NCBI GenBank assembly: GCA_003024785.1
Contig: PUQB01000740.1
Span: forward strand, 43,285-107,284
Direction of reading: 5' to 3'
Origin: Selaginella tamariscina
Taxonomy: Eukaryota > Streptophyta > Lycopodiopsida > Selaginellales > Selaginellaceae
DNA: 64,000 nt
Shown here: positions 33,796-47,639 of the stretch, in pieces
Numbering within the stretch: position 1 is the first letter of the stretch
How the letters are laid out: every line of letters starts with the position of its first letter
Made by a program: the position numbers and the translations under genes
The notes under the pieces: model-generated
Seen by the model: the letters and a program-made list of their open reading frames with translations, nothing else
Told to the model about the DNA's origin: nothing
The model's database searches: none

Positions 33796-35060
33796 TAAAA
33801 TCTTTATACTAATATAAACTAAATCCATAATTTTAATTTAATATAAATTTACTCTAAACACTAAACATATGTAAGTCCCAGTGTATAGTGTGTGTAACTA
33901 TAAATGTTTGATTTGGGATTTAAACTTTAAATCATAAATACAAAGCTAGATGCTTTATTTATATCGTGATCCACTCATCGGCTTGTGCATGTGTGTGCAT
34001 ATGTATCTTTGTAAGTGCTACTAATGTGTGTGCACGTGTATATGTAAATTTTTTATTGTGTTTATATATGTGTGCAACAGAAACGAATTAAAGTGAAAAT
34101 GATATTAATATACACACTATGAACATAATATTATATCATTTTATCTAATATATAGTCATATATAGTTTTAATAATATATATTAATTTAATATTATAATAA
34201 GGTTTAACAGTAGAATATTCAAAATAATAAGAAATTAATTGAGAAAATCCCATTAATATATACAAATGTAGAATAATTACTAAATAATTAACTAATTTAA
34301 TGTTTAATATTGGAATATTCTTGGAATAATAAGAAAATAATAAAGAATATCCCATTAATATAAAGAAATGTAGATTAATTACTCGAATAATTAAGAAAAT
34401 AATATTAATAAACACACTATGAATATATTATAAATGATACATAATAATATATCAATTTATTTATTGTATAGGTATATATATTTATATATATACTTAATAA
34501 TATATACTAGAATATTAAGAATGTAGAATAATTCTTAAAATTTCATAATATTAAACAACTTGAATCACTTGAATCATATTAAATGTAATTTATAAAAATA
34601 ATTGGAATTAAAGAGTATATATGTTAGAGTGTCGGTTATTTGTGTTAACTCATCTTAAATTTTATTTTATTTTATTTTCAAAAATTTAAAATTATGACAT
34701 AAGTATTATTAGTCTAACATGTAAATTTAAAAATGCATTTAATTCCTATTCAAATTCAGATCTGGTTTTTTCTTCAGCAAGGATTTCTTCATTTCTGTAA
34801 TTTTCTCTCTTTAATCTTCTTTTTTCTTAATAGTGATCACTAAGGAGCGACATTAAATTAGGTGCTATTGTTTATAAAAAGCACAACGCCTTCAATGCTG
34901 TTTACAAGTAAGTATTATAAACAAATTTAGAAATACTTATAAAATTCACTTCTTTACATTCTCTCTTAAAATTAAAATTTAGGTTTAGGAATCCATTAGC
35001 ATTACATTATATTTCATTAGGGATTTATCTCGTTTACACATCCTTTTCACTTAAAATTCT
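33716..35060. other. AT-rich spacer, copy in K2
   Basis: Equivalent to 12991-14340. No gene. The 94-codon minus-strand frame at 34131-34415 is low-complexity. Confidence 0.6.
33764..33790. repeat. (AT)n microsatellite, about 27 bp
   Basis: Counterpart of 13038-13062. Confidence 0.9.
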
Positions 35061-35735
35061 CGTTAGCCGAGGCAACGGATTAATCCGGCCATTTTTTTTT
35101 GCCTCTTTAAAACTCTTTAAAACATGAAAGCCGTGGCATGATTAATCCGGCCAATGCTTCCCCGCCTCTTAGAAAGGGCAGCGGGATTAATTTTGCAAAC
35201 AACTCTTGAAATAATGAAGAGTTAATAAAATTTATTATAAAGAATTATTGGCGGGATCAATCCTGCCCATCATTCTAAGAGGCAGAGAAGGGGTGGCGGG
35301 ATTAATCTCGCCACCACTTCCCTGTTTTAGATATTTGTGGGCAAGATTTATCCTGCCGACCAGTTTAGGAGGCAGGGAAGCATTGACGAGATTAATCCTG
35401 CCACTCCCTTGAGATCTCTCTGAAATCATAACTTCGAAAGGATTATTCCCGCCACCTATTCCCCATCGGTAAGAGTTGTGAGTGGGATTAATCCCGCCAA
35501 CTCTCTCCAACAAGGAGTAGCCAGCGGTGGGATTAATCCCGCCAACTTTCTTCAACGAGGAAGAGTCAGTAGTGGGATTAATCCCGCCGCTTTCTTTGAC
35601 GAGGAAGAGTTGGCGACATGATTGAACCCGCCAACTCTCTCCAACGAGGAAGTAGTGGGCGGGATTAATCATGCCCACCATTTTATTAGGCAGGGAAGGG
35701 GTGGCGAGATTAATCTTGCCACCAATTCTATTAAT
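35061..35735. repeat. GGATTAATCC palindrome array 2, copy in K2
   Basis: Equivalent to 14341-14995. One indel difference makes a 175-codon minus-strand frame (35235-35762) out of the repeats, with recurring GGINP/GRINLA units. It is a translation of palindromes and should not be taken as a gene. Confidence 0.8.
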
Positions 35736-35874
35736 CAAGCATGATAATCTATAGTTATACATAATTATATATTATTGCACACACATATATATTAAGCACC
35801 CTCGATTTAGATTTTTTGGAAATATTACATAAATAAATATCATAAATAACACAATTATTTATGTGTAGGATAAT

Positions 35875-36976
35875 ATGTTTAATACTGGAGATAAAGTATG
35901 TCTTCTTCGGAACAACGAGATAGTTGGCACTTGAATTGTGGAAGTTCGAGATGATAATGCGTGTGTCACAATATTGCCTAAGGATCTTATGTGTATGTAT
36001 GGGTGAACACCATTTGCAAGCATGTTAAGGTTCCTAAAATGGAATTTGAAGAGGGTTCTCCTGTATTGTAGAATGTAGATGAATTAAAAGCTGATACAGA
36101 ATATGTAGAGTCACAAATAAATAGTAGTACGAGTTCACCAAATGATGGCTTGCCTGCTGTAATGGACGAGATGATTCTTTTTCTTCATGAGATTGAGATT
36201 GGGAGAGGCATCATCACAGTTATAAATCCAATAGAAGCCGTATCAAAAGAGAAACTAGGGGCCTACTTCGTGGGTGTAGTTGTGACAGAGGTTTCACCTA
36301 ATGGCACATTGCATCTTGGATCCCTCGTGAGGTGCGAACATATGAATTAAGACGGCGAGATGGTTGAACATATTCAGGGTTGGATTTCAATAATAATAAC
36401 TCGAAAGAACAACCCATATTTGAAGAGGTTTCTTGCATTGGTCCTATAGTAAAAAAAGGCGATTCATGGGTTGCAGATCTGCCCTTACAAGTTTTAGCAA
36501 GACGGTCAAGATCGATCTTACATCTTCGACAAGTGTTACTAGCATTTCCACGATTGACTGCTGCAAGAAAAAGTATTGTCAAATGGCAAACCGGAATGAA
36601 ATTACCCAATGTAGACATGTCTTTTGTATGCTCACCCAAAAGAAAAGGCATGAGTTTGTATATGCTGCACTAACTGGGTGTATTAATAGAATGGCCTTGG
36701 ACACAGGTTATCAGAGTACATCCATGGTATTTAATAAGGTGGCCATTTACTTCAAAGCTTGGTACATATATGGGATCCCAAAAACCACGTTCTACTGTCA
36801 AAGGGATGAGTGGCTAGATGGAGCGTGCACCTCAGTATACGAGAACACTCGCCTAGTCAAAACCCACTCTCACATTATGGAAGCCATACAGATACTTAAG
36901 GCTTTTGTACAAGCAAATGCAAACAGGATGCCTCACAAATGCCAAACCACAAATGCAGGGGTTAAGAAAAATTTCA
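35875..36976 (+). pseudogene. Transposase-like N-terminal half, copy in K2
   Basis: Pieces as at 15141. The A-run near 36451 has seven A's, so one frame runs from FNNNNSKEQPIFEE across it (36380-36673) while another holds MANRNEITQCRHVFCML onward (36433-37020). GTACACTATA is shortened to GTACATATA, dropping one codon. Confidence 0.6.
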
Positions 36977-37502
36977 TACATTTATATATGCAAACTAATG
37001 TTAAATTAAATTTTACTTAATGTATATTTTCACACATTGCATTTAAGAATGCTTTATTTATATTCCATACCTTAACTTTTATAAGTTTAGGATTTTCTTA
37101 TAGTTAACTATATATGTATATGAAATGCAGTATTCTCCCCGACCCTACCCATGTGGTTGTCAACTCTAACTGTTGAGAATGCTATTATAAGAGTAACATT
37201 TAACCATTTTAATTATCTCTTGTTTATTTTTTAATAAATTATAAAAAAATGTAGGAGCCTAATCAAGTTGAGAAGTAATGATAAGGGAAGTAAGAATGGA
37301 ATAAGTAGAAATGTAAAAACATGTTAACTTGTAAAACATGAGATTAAATTAAATTTAATCATTATGATGAAGTTAATCAAGGAAGTTATTAAATTATATA
37401 GTAATTAAGTAAGGATATTAAACTAGACCATTGACACATATATTTAATTACAATTTACAATAATCATGTAACCAAATTTCCATGCTCCACGAGCCAAGCC
37501 TC
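36977..37502. repeat. Short flanking segment
   Basis: Direct copy of 16246-16771. Confidence 0.7.
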
Positions 37503-37901
37503 CAACAAGCAGGTTGCACAAATGCTGGCTGAGGTGCGTGTGCGTGTGCACGTTTTATATAGATAGACACATACATATGTACATATTGATACATACTACA
37601 TACACACAACAACAACAATTTATTAATAAGTTATTGCATTGCAATTGTTTTTTGAGAAGCTACAAGAAAGGATCCAGCTTGTCGTGACTGTTGCCTAGGA
37701 GTGCTCAAACTCAGGCTCTCCAAGTCCGGTACAAGTGATGTAGCTGGTATCCGTCATCTTATGCAAAAATTGCCAACTGTAGAAACTATCCCCACAATGT
37801 TACTGGCATTACAAATCATGCATATTATGCGCCCTTGTTGCTTGCACCTAAGCCACTCATTCTTCGTAGGATCGTATGGATTAACATTTTTAAATTAAAA
37901 C
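37503..37901 (+). pseudogene. TopA fragment, short form (module 10)
   Basis: Equivalent to 16772-17170. Confidence 0.45.
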
Positions 37902-38026
37902 CATGGTTTTTACTATTCATGAATAGTAAACCCTATTAATAATTTCTATAATGAATAAATTGAAAAAGTATTTATAAAATTAAAAAAATAGGATTAAATT
38001 TATGTATTTGATTTAATTTAAAATCA

Positions 38027-38541
38027 TTATATAAATTGGTTTAAAATTTGTTGATCTAAATCACCATGGTTTATTTGGTGATTTAAGCCGTTTAATCCTT
38101 TGTATACTAAAACTGCATCCTCTCAATCAACGAGATTAAGAATAATTCATTTGACCATGTAGTACTTAAGTGTAATTCGTTCCTCCATGGTAGATTTTCC
38201 ATCCATTGCACATGTCCATGTAACAATAACAAAATGGCTTAAATACCTAGATAATGCCATTCATTATAGTAGCCAATGGGTTTAAGTCCAATCTTTCCGC
38301 ATATAGCAAAATCGAACTTCACACCATCTTCACCGAACTCAATAAACTGGTAGCATGTTTTCTCTTCATTGTAAACTACATCCCCGTGAGGAGGCGGCAA
38401 AGGAGGCAGTTGTTCGATGCTTCTCTTCCAATCTTTACACACTAAACACGCAACGCACCTAGATTTCCTGGATAAGCGTGGTAGGATTTCTACCTCCACA
38501 ATGTCTTGCGGCAAGCCAGGAAGAAGCTCGGCATATGCCAT
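38027..38541 (-). pseudogene. F-box protein fragment, lineage P (module 10)
   Basis: MAYAELLPG start, 100 open codons (38541 to 38239). As in module 5, the 3' part has a base missing in the CCTCTCCAATC stretch, here at a different position in the run. Confidence 0.7.
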
Positions 38542-38738
38542 GAGAAAATGAGATCAAATAATACCTAGGGCATAGGACATTCCTTAAATACCCACGATTC
38601 CACGCGCGCATCCAAGAACCGACAGCCATTCATTCATTGATGATGCTAAACCCTAATCCAATTGACCTTATACCCTTAATCAAACCCAATTTAACACCCA
38701 CACACCCATATTTGTATGGTGTGTTGCAGAGGTACTCT

Positions 38739-38983
38739 TACATTTATATATGCAAACTAATGTTAAATTAAATTTTACTTAATGTATATTTTCACACATT
38801 GCATTTAAAAATGCTTTATTTATATTCCATACCTTAACTTTTATAAGTTAAAAAAGAGACTCTTTCTTATATTGTTATATGTACCCTTGTTATTTATATA
38901 CATCTTAAACCTCATAGATGCTCTATTTTAGGATTTCCTTATAATTAATTATATATGTATATGAAATGTAGTATTCTCCCCGA
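38739..38983. repeat. Truncated flanking segment
   Basis: Equivalent to 18009-18253. Confidence 0.7.
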
Positions 38984-39014
38984 TGTATAAGAAAATGTAT
39001 AATAAATGTATAAG
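38984..39014. other. Filler DNA at internal duplication joint, copy 2
   Basis: Same filler as 18254-18284 with one A shifted, so the joint predates the unit amplification. Confidence 0.65.
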
Positions 39015-39865
39015 AAAATTAATTGAGAAAATCCCATTAATATATACAAATGTAGAATAATTACTAAAATAATTAACTAATTTAATTATGATAATCATGT
39101 TTAATATTGGAATATTCTTGGAATAATAAGAAAATAATAAAGAATATCCCATTAATATAAAGAAATGTAGATTAATTACTCGAATAATTAAGAAAATAAT
39201 ATTAATAAACACACTATGAATATATTATAAATGATACATAATAATATATCAATTTATTTATTGTATAAGTATATATATTTATATATATACTTAATAATAT
39301 GTACTAGAATATTAAGAATGTAGAATAATTACTAAAATTTCATAATATTAAACAGCTTGAATCACTTGAATCATATTAAATGTAATTTATAAAAATAATT
39401 GGAATTAAAGAGTATATATGTTAGAGTGTCGGTTATTTATGTTAACTCATCTTAAATTTTATTTTATTTTATTTTCAAAAATTTAAAATTATGACATAAG
39501 TATTATTAGTCTAACATATAAATTTAAAAATGCATTTAATTCCTATTCAAATTCAGATCTGGTTTTTTCTTCAGCAAGGATTTCTTCATTTCTGTAATTT
39601 TCTCTCTTTAGATCTTCTTTTTTCTTAATAGTGATCACCTAAGGAACGACATTAAATTAGGTGCTATTGTTTATAAAAAAGCACAGCGCCTTCAATGCTG
39701 TTTACAAGTAAGTATTATAAACAAATTTAGAAATACTTATAAAAATTCACTCTCTTACATTCTCTCTTAAAATTAAAATTTAGGTTTAGGAATCCATTAG
39801 CATTACATTATATTTCATTAGGGATTTATCTCGTTTACACATCCTTTTCACTTAAAATTCTCGGT
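39015..39865. other. AT-rich spacer, second copy in unit B
   Basis: Equivalent to 18285-19135; non-coding. Confidence 0.55.
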
Positions 39866-40585
39866 TAGCCGAGGCAACGGGATTAATCCGGCCATTTTTT
39901 TTTGCCTCTTTAAAACTCTTTAAAACATGACAGCCGTGGCATGATTAATCCGGCCAATGCTTCCATGCCTCTTAGAAAGAGCAGCGGGATTAATTTTGCA
40001 AACAACTCTCTGAAATGATGAAGAATTAATAGAAATTTATTATAAAGAATTATTGGCGGGATCAATCCTGCCCATCATTCTAAGAGGCAGAGAAGGGGTG
40101 GCGGGATTAATCTCGCCACCACTTCCCTGTTTTAGATATTTGTGGGCAAGATTTATCCTGTCGACCAGTTTAAAAGGCAGGGAAGCATTGACGAGATTAA
40201 TCCTGCCACTCCCTTGAGATCTCTCTGAAATCATAACTTCGGAGAGGATTATTCCCGCCACCTATTCCCCATCGGTAAGAGTTGTGAGTGGGATTAATCG
40301 CGCCGACTCTTCCTCATCAGAGAGAGTTGGCGATGGGATTAATCCCGCCAACTCTCTCCAACAAGGAGTAGCCAGCGGTGGGATTAATCCCGCCAACTTT
40401 CTTCAACGAGGAAGAGTCAGTAGTGGGATTAATCCCGCCGCTTCTCTTTGACGAGGAAGAGTTGGCGACATGATTGAACCCGCCAACTCTCTCCAACGAG
40501 GAAGTAGTGGGCGGGATTAATCATGCCCACCATTTTATTAGGCAGGGAAGGGGTGGCGGGATTAATCTTGCCACCAATTCTATTA
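39866..40585. repeat. GGATTAATCC palindrome array 2, second copy in unit B
   Basis: Equivalent to 19136-19855, including the extra core unit. Confidence 0.8.
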
Positions 40586-40726
40586 ATCAAGCATGATAAT
40601 CTATAGTTATACATAATTATATATTATTGCACACACATATATATTAAGCACCCTCGATTTAGATTTTTTGGAAATATTACATAAATAAATATCATAAATA
40701 ACACAATTATTTATGTGTAGGATAAT

Positions 40727-41830
40727 ATGTTTAATACTGGAATAAAGTATGTCTTCTTCGGAACAACGAGATAGTTGGCACTTGAATTGTGGAAGTTCGA
40801 GATGATAATGCGTTATGTTACAATATTGCCTAAGGATCTTATGTGTATGTATGGGTGAACACCATTTGCAAGCATGTTAAGGTTCCTAAAATGGAATTTG
40901 AAGAGGGTTCTCCTGTATTGTAGAATGTAGATGAATTAAAAGCTGATACATAATATGTAGAGTCACAAATAAATAGTAGTACGAGTTCACCAAATGATGG
41001 CTTGCCTGCTGTAATGGATGAGATGATTCTTTTTCTTTATGAGATTGAGATTGGGAGAGGCATCATCATAGTTATAAATCCAATAGAAGCCGTATCAAAA
41101 GAGAAACTAGGGGCCTACTTCGTGGGTGTAGTTGTGACAGAGGTTTCACCTAATGGCACATTGCATCTTGGATCCCTCGTGAGGTGCGAACATATGAATT
41201 AAGACGGCGAGATGGTTGAACATATTCAGGGTTGGATTTCAATAATAATAACTCGAAAGAACAACCCATATTTGAAGAGGTTTCTTGCATTGGTCCTATA
41301 GTAAAAAAAAGGCGATTCATGGGTTGCAGATCTGCCCTTACAAGTTTTAGCAAGACGGTCAAGATCGATCTTACATCTTCGACAAGTGTTACTAGCATTT
41401 CCACGATTGACTGCTGCAAGAAAAGTATTGTCAAATGGCAAACCGGAATGAAATTACCCAATGTAGACATGTCTTTTGTATGCTCACCCAAAAGAAAAGG
41501 CATGAGTTTGTATATGCTGCACTAACTGGGTGTATTAATAGAATGGCCTTGGACACATGTTATCAGAGTACATCCATGGTATTTAATAAGGTGGCCATTT
41601 ACTTCAAAGCTTGGTACACTATATATGGGATCCCAAAAACCACGTTCTATGTCAAAGGGATGAGTGGCTAGATGGAGCGTGCACCTTAGTATACGAGAAC
41701 ACTCGCCTAGTCAAAACCCACTCTCACATTATGAAAGCCATACAGATACTCAAGGCTTTTGTACAAGCAAATGCAAACAGGATGCCTCACAAATGCCAAA
41801 CCACAAATGCAGGGGTTAAGAAAAATTTCA
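40727..41830 (+). pseudogene. Transposase-like N-terminal half, second copy in unit B
   Basis: Equivalent to 19994-21097, but the initial ATG is present. An A is missing from GCAAGAAAAAGT (near 41420) and a T from TTCTATTGTC (near 41650), so the frame changes twice (41232-41525, 41435-41671, 41611-41874). Confidence 0.58.
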
Positions 41831-42356
41831 TACATTTATATATGCAAACTAATGTTAAATTAAATTTTACTTAATGTATATTTTCACACATTGCATTTAA
41901 GAATGCTTTATTTATATTCCATACCTTAACTTTTGTAAGTTTAGGATTTTCTTATAGTTAACTATATATGTATATGAAATGCAGTATTCTCCCCGACCCT
42001 ACCCATGTGGTTGTCAACTCTAACTGTTGAGAATGCTATTATAAGAGTAACATTTAACCATTTTAATTATCTCTTGTTTATTTTTTAATAAAGTATAAAA
42101 AAATGTAGGAGCCTAATCAAGTTGAGAAGTAATGATAAGGGAAGTAAGAATGGAATAAGTAGAAATGTAAAAACATGTTAACTTGTAAAACATGAGATTA
42201 AATTAAATTTAATCATTATGATGAAGTTAATCAAGGAAGTTATTAAATTATATAGTAATTAAGTAAGGATATTAAACTAGACCATTGACACATATATTTA
42301 ATTACAATTTACAATAATCATGTAACCAAATTTCCATGCTCCACGAGCCAAGCCTC
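41831..42356. repeat. Short flanking segment
   Basis: Direct copy of 205-728. Confidence 0.7.
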
Positions 42357-42755
42357 CAACAAGCAGGTTGCACAAATGCTGGCTGAGGTGCGTGTGCGTG
42401 TGCACGTTTTATATAGATAGACACATACATATGTACATATTGATACATACTACATACACACAACAACAACAATTTATTAATAAGTTATTGCATTGCAATT
42501 GTTTTTTGAGAAGCTACAAGAAAGGATCCAGCTTGTCGTGACTGTTGCCTAGGAGTGCTCAAACTCAGGCTCTCCAAGTCCGGTACAAGTGATGTAGCTG
42601 GTATCCGTCATCTTATGCAAAAATTGCCAACTGTAGAAACTATCCCCACAATGTTACTGGCATTACAAATCATGCATATTATGCGCCCTTGTTGCTTGCA
42701 CCTAAGCCACTCATTCTTCGTAGGATCGTATGGATTAACATTTTTAAATTAAAAC
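42357..42755 (+). pseudogene. TopA fragment, short form (module 11)
   Basis: Equivalent to 729-1130. Confidence 0.45.
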
Positions 42756-42881
42756 CATGGTTTTTACTATTCATGAATAGTAAACCCTATTAATAATTTC
42801 TATAATGAATAAATTGAAAAAGTATTTATAAAATTAAAAAAAATAGGATTAAATTTATGTATTTGATTTAATTTAAAATCA

Positions 42882-43396
42882 TTATATAAATTGGTTTAAA
42901 ATTTGTTGATCTAAATCACCATGGTTTATTTGGTGATTTAAGCCGTTTAATCCTTTGTATACTAAAACTGCATCCTCTCCAATCAACGAGATTAAGAATA
43001 ATTCATTTGACCATGTAGTACTTAAGTGTAATTCGTTCCTCCATGGTAGATTTTCCATCCATTGACATGTCCATGTAACAATAACAAAATGGCTTAAATA
43101 CCTAGATAATGCCATTCATTATAGTAGCCAATGGGTTTAAGTCCAATCTTTCCGCATATAGCAAAATCGAACTTCACACCATCTTCACCGAACTCAATAA
43201 ACTGGTAGCATGTTTTCTCTTCATTGTAAACTACATCCCCGTGAGGAGGCGGCAAAGGAGGCAGTTGTTCGATGCTTCTCTTCCAATCTTTACACACTAA
43301 ACACGCAACGCACCTAGATTTCCTGGATAAGCGTGGTAGGATTTCTACCTCCACAATGTCTTGCGGCAAGCCAGGAAGAAGCTCGGCATATGCCAT
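42882..43396 (-). pseudogene. F-box protein fragment, lineage P (module 11)
   Basis: Essentially identical to module 1, including the small deletion giving VTWTCQWMENL in the second part. Confidence 0.7.
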
Positions 43397-43593
43397 GAGA
43401 AAATGAGATCAAATAATACCTAGGGCATAGGACATTCCTTAAATACCCACGATTCCACGCGCGCATCCAAGAACCGACGGCCATTCATTCATTGATGATG
43501 CTAAACCCTAATCCAATTGACCTTATACCCTTAATCAAACCCAATTTAACACCCACACACCCATATTTGTATGGTGTGTTGCAGAGGTACTCT

Positions 43594-44605
43594 TACATTT
43601 ATATATGCAAACTAATGTTAAATTAAATTTTACTTAATGTATATTTTCACACATTGCATTTAAAAATGCTTTATTTATATTCCATACCTTAACTTTTATA
43701 AGTTAAAAAAGAGACTCTTTCTTATATTGTTATATGTACCCTTGTTATTTATATACATCTTAAACCCTCATAGATGCTCTATTTTAGGATTTCCTTATAA
43801 TTAATTATATATGTATATGGTTGTGAACTCTAACTATTGAGAATGCTATTATAAGAATAAGATTTAACCATTTTAATTATCTTTTGTTTATTTTTTATTA
43901 GAGTATAAAACATGTAGGAGCCTAATCAAGTTGAGAAGTAATGATAAGGGAAGTAAGAATGGAATAAGTAGAAATGTAAAAACATGTTAATTTGTAAAAC
44001 ATGAGATTAAATTAAATTTAGTCATTACAATGAATGAACCTCATGTGGACAAGGCAAGGCTAAATACTAGATTTAATTACTAGAAAATTTAAATGAATAC
44101 AATACTTATATATAAAATTTATTTATAAAGTTTCTTATTTAAATATAGTATTTTTTCTTAAATGTTATAATTTAAACATAAAATATAAGGTAAATATATT
44201 TTATTTTTAATTTTAAAATGATTGAAATTATAAACAAGGATATTTATTTATAAATAAGAAGAGTATACAAGGCTAACTTTTTTTATGAGTTTTAAAGTTG
44301 AGTTAGCGGAAAGTTAATGAGTCAATTGTAAACAGTGATTGGTTGATTGGAAACCAACTCATATGATTCATTATGTTTATAAATAAATCATGAAAAAAAA
44401 TATGCAAGTATGTATCATGCGATTATGTAGTATGTTACAATACACTAGCAAAGAAATAATTTATGTTACTTAGGATCAGCAAAACCAGCACATTTTAATA
44501 TTTAATTAAGGAAGTTATTAAACTAGACAGTAATTAAGTAAGGAAGTTATTAAACTAGACCATTGACACATATATTTAATTACAATTTACAATAATCATG
44601 TAACC
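43594..44605. repeat. Long flanking segment
   Basis: Equivalent to 1966-2990 and 22861-23870. Confidence 0.75.
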
Positions 44606-44719
44606 AAAAATGACTATAGATCTGAAGAGTAGAACGATCAGCTTCTGCTAAATTCACTAATTAGGATATGCATGTCCATTTATATCCATATGTATATATG
44701 TGTCCATGCTAACACAGTT

Positions 44720-45355
44720 ATATTACAGTTTAGGCAATATATGCAGCTGGAGAAGAGAATAGTTCCATAGGTATGGGCCAAATGGTGACAACATTCCTTT
44801 CTCGATACTTTACAGAGTTTGTAGATTATGGATTCACATCAAAAATGGAAGAGCATCTAGACTTTATCTCCTTTGGAAGTGTTGGAGAAAAGACGTGTTC
44901 AGGCAGTTTTGGCCAAATTTCCATGCTCCACGGGCCAAGCCTCCAACAAGCAGGTTGCACAAATTCTAGCTAAGGTGCGCGCGTGTGTGCACATTTTATA
45001 TAGATAGACACATACATATGTACATATTGATACATACTACATACACACACAACAACAGTTTATTAGTATTAAGTTATTGCATTGCAATTGTTTCTCGAGA
45101 AGCTGACAAGAAAGGATCCAGCTTGTCGTGACTGTCACCTAGGAGAGCTCAAACTCAAGCTCTCCAAGTCCGATACGAGTGATGTAGCTGGTATCCGTCA
45201 TCTCATGCAAAAATTGCTAATTGTAGAAACTATCTCCACAATGTTACTGGCATTGCAAATCATGCATATTATGCGCCTTGTTGCTTGCACCTAATCCACT
45301 CATTCTTCGTAGGATTGTATGGATTAACATTTTTAAATTAAACCATGGTTCTTAC
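44720..45355 (+). pseudogene. TopA fragment, long form (module 12)
   Basis: As at 23990-24635 (frames 44773-44973 and 45082-45294). A C is missing from the CGCCC run near 45275, which ends the ribbon frame early. Confidence 0.6.
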
Positions 45356-45457
45356 TATTCATGAATAGTAAACCCTATTAATAATTTCTATAATCAATAA
45401 ATTATAAAATTAAAGAATATAGGATTAAATTTATGTATTTGATTTAATTTAAAATTA

Positions 45458-45970
45458 TTATATAAATTGGTTTAAAATTTGTTGATCTAAACCACCATGG
45501 TTTATTTGGTGATTTAAACCGTTCAATCCTTCGTATACTAAAACTGCATCCTCTCCAATCAACGAGATTAAGGATAAGTCATTTGACCATGTAGTACTTA
45601 AGTGTAATTCGTTCCTCCATGATAGATTTTTCCATTCAATGTACATGTCCATGTAACAATAACAAAATGGCTTAAATACCCATACCATGCCATTACAGTA
45701 GCCTATCTGTTTAAGTCCAATCTTTCCACACATAACAAAATCAAACTTCATACCATCTTCACCAAACTCAATAAACTGGTAACATGTTTTCTCTTCATTG
45801 TAAACTATAATCCCGTGAGGAGGCGGTAACAGAGGCAGTTGTTCGATGCTTCTCTTCCAATCTTTACACACTAAACACGCAACGCACCTGGATTTCCTGG
45901 ATAAGCGTGGCAGGATTTCCACCTTCACAATGTCTTGCAGCAAGCAAGGAAAAAGCTGGGGATATGCCAT
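45458..45970 (-). CDS. F-box protein, lineage Q, intact 170-codon frame (module 12)
   Basis: Same 170-residue protein as 24726-25238, uninterrupted, again 110 bp downstream of the transposase middle part on the same strand. Confidence 0.55.
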   Translation of the reverse strand: MAYPQLFPCLLQDIVKVEILPRLSRKSRCVACLVCKDWKRSIEQLPLLPPPHGIIVYNEEKTCYQFIEFGEDGMKFDFVMCGKIGLKQIGYCNGMVWVFKPFCYCYMDMYIEWKNLSWRNELHLSTTWSNDLSLISLIGEDAVLVYEGLNGLNHQINHGGLDQQILNQFI

Positions 45971-46071
45971 GAAAAAATGAGATTAAATAATACCTAGGGC
46001 ATAGGACATTCCTTAAATACCCACGATTCCATGCACGCTTCTAGGATTCCACGCACTCATCCAAGAACCGA

Positions 46072-46787
46072 TAATAGATTTATGAATTCAATATGTTACA
46101 TACACATAGATTGAGTACATATGGAACATACATGTGTTTAACATAATGTTTTCGATAACAAGTCTTTTTGTTGACTTTCTTACCTCCAATACATGCTTTC
46201 CATGTCCTAGGGTTCTTTTGCACAAGGTCTCCTCCTTGGGGGTACTCGTCAAATACGGGTTCATCTCTGTGGTGTGGGGACTCATTATAGCCGTCACTCT
46301 GACCTACGTCTAGAGGGCGTGAAAAGCTTCCTTGTGTCCATGTGTTAGCATACATATCAATAAAATCGGAAGTTTTATAACATTTCCAAGGCACTTTGGT
46401 GTTGTAACGAGCCTTGGAATGCTAGTCTTTAAATGATCCATCTTGTCATGATCAAGCACAGGTATTCGAATGGGCGTGAGACAGAAAGCATGAGGTGTGC
46501 ATAGTACTGAGACCGGCAAGTTTGTTGTGCAATCATGTGGGCCTCCATCTTCTTTTGAATGGCAATGATCTCCACCAAGGTTTTTGCATAAGCCTCTGCA
46601 GGCTTCAATGATGTACAAGTGTCACACTTGGAAAAGCTAGAGTGTTTTGCAATCTCCACATTCTTAAAATAAGTATTCCATATATTGTTGAAGGTACGAG
46701 TGAAGATTGCTTGGAGCCCCATCAAACTGAGGCACTTGTTCACATGTTCACACAGCTTTAATTGAGTGTAGATTGAAGGCAAAACCT
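46072..46787 (-). pseudogene. Transposase-like middle part, inverted copy 3
   Basis: As at 25340-26056, but one G is missing from CATGGATC (near 46450). The frame therefore shifts just before DKMDH: one frame ends LCLIMTRWII, the other continues HDKMDHLKTSIPRL. Confidence 0.6.
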
Positions 46788-47004
46788 AGAGTACCGCTGC
46801 AACACACCATACAAATATGGGTGTGTGGGAGTTAAATTGGGTTTGATTAAGGGTATAGGGTCAATTGGATTAGGGTTTAGCATCATCAATGAATAAATGG
46901 CCGTCGGTTCTTGGATGCGCACGTGGAATCCTGGAAGCGTGCATGGAATCGTGGGTATTTAAGGAATGTCCTATGCCCTAGGTATTATTTGATCTCATTT
47001 TTTC

Positions 47005-47530
47005 ATGGCATATCCCGAGCTTCTTCCTGGCTTGCCGCAAGACATTGTGGAGGTAGAAATCCTGCCACGCTTATCCAGGAAATCTAGGTGCGTTGCGTGT
47101 TTAGTGTGTAAAGATTGGAAGAGAAGCATCGAACAACTGCCTCCTTTGCCGCCTCCTCACGGGGTTGTAGTTTACAATGAAGAGAAAACATGCTACCAAT
47201 TTATTGAGTTCAGTGAAGATGGTGTGAAGTTCGATTTTGCTATATGCGGAAAGATTGGACTTAAACCCATAGGCTACTATAATGAATGGCATTATTTGGG
47301 TATTTAAGCCATTTTGTTATTGTTACATGGACATGTGCAGTGGTAAACTTGAATGGAAAAATCTACCATGGAGGAATGAATTACACCTAAGTAATACATG
47401 GTCAAATGAATTATCCTTAATCTCTTTGATTGGAGAAGATGTAGTTTTAGTATACAAAGGATTAAACGGTTTAAATCACCAAATAAACCATGGTGGTTTA
47501 GATCAACAAATTTTAAACCAATTTATATAA
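47005..47530 (+). pseudogene. F-box protein fragment, lineage P (module 13)
   Basis: Same as module 3: 100 open codons (47005-47307), then the lineage frameshift. Confidence 0.72.
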
Positions 47531-47639
47531 TGATTTTAAATTAAATTAAATACATAAATTTAATCTTATATTCTTTAATTTTATAAATACTTTTTCAATT
47601 TATTTATTATAGAAATTATTAATAGGGTTTACTATTCAT

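Larger units (their letters stand above)
26057..36976. repeat. Constant block K2
   Basis: 10,920-bp counterpart of K1 with all components in the same order. Confidence 0.85.
36977..46787. repeat. Variable block J3 (9,811 bp, inverted and expanded)
   Basis: Same length and order as J2. The inversion joints are at 36976/36977 and 46787/46788. Confidence 0.85.

Noticed and set aside
35235-35762. 175-codon minus-strand frame with repeating GGINP/GRINLA residues, and similar frames at 14503-14948, 19312-19533, 40040-40614 and 56213-56585
   Set aside because: These are translations of the GGATTAATCC palindrome arrays. They appear or vanish with single indels, and their repeats follow the DNA motif and not a protein fold.
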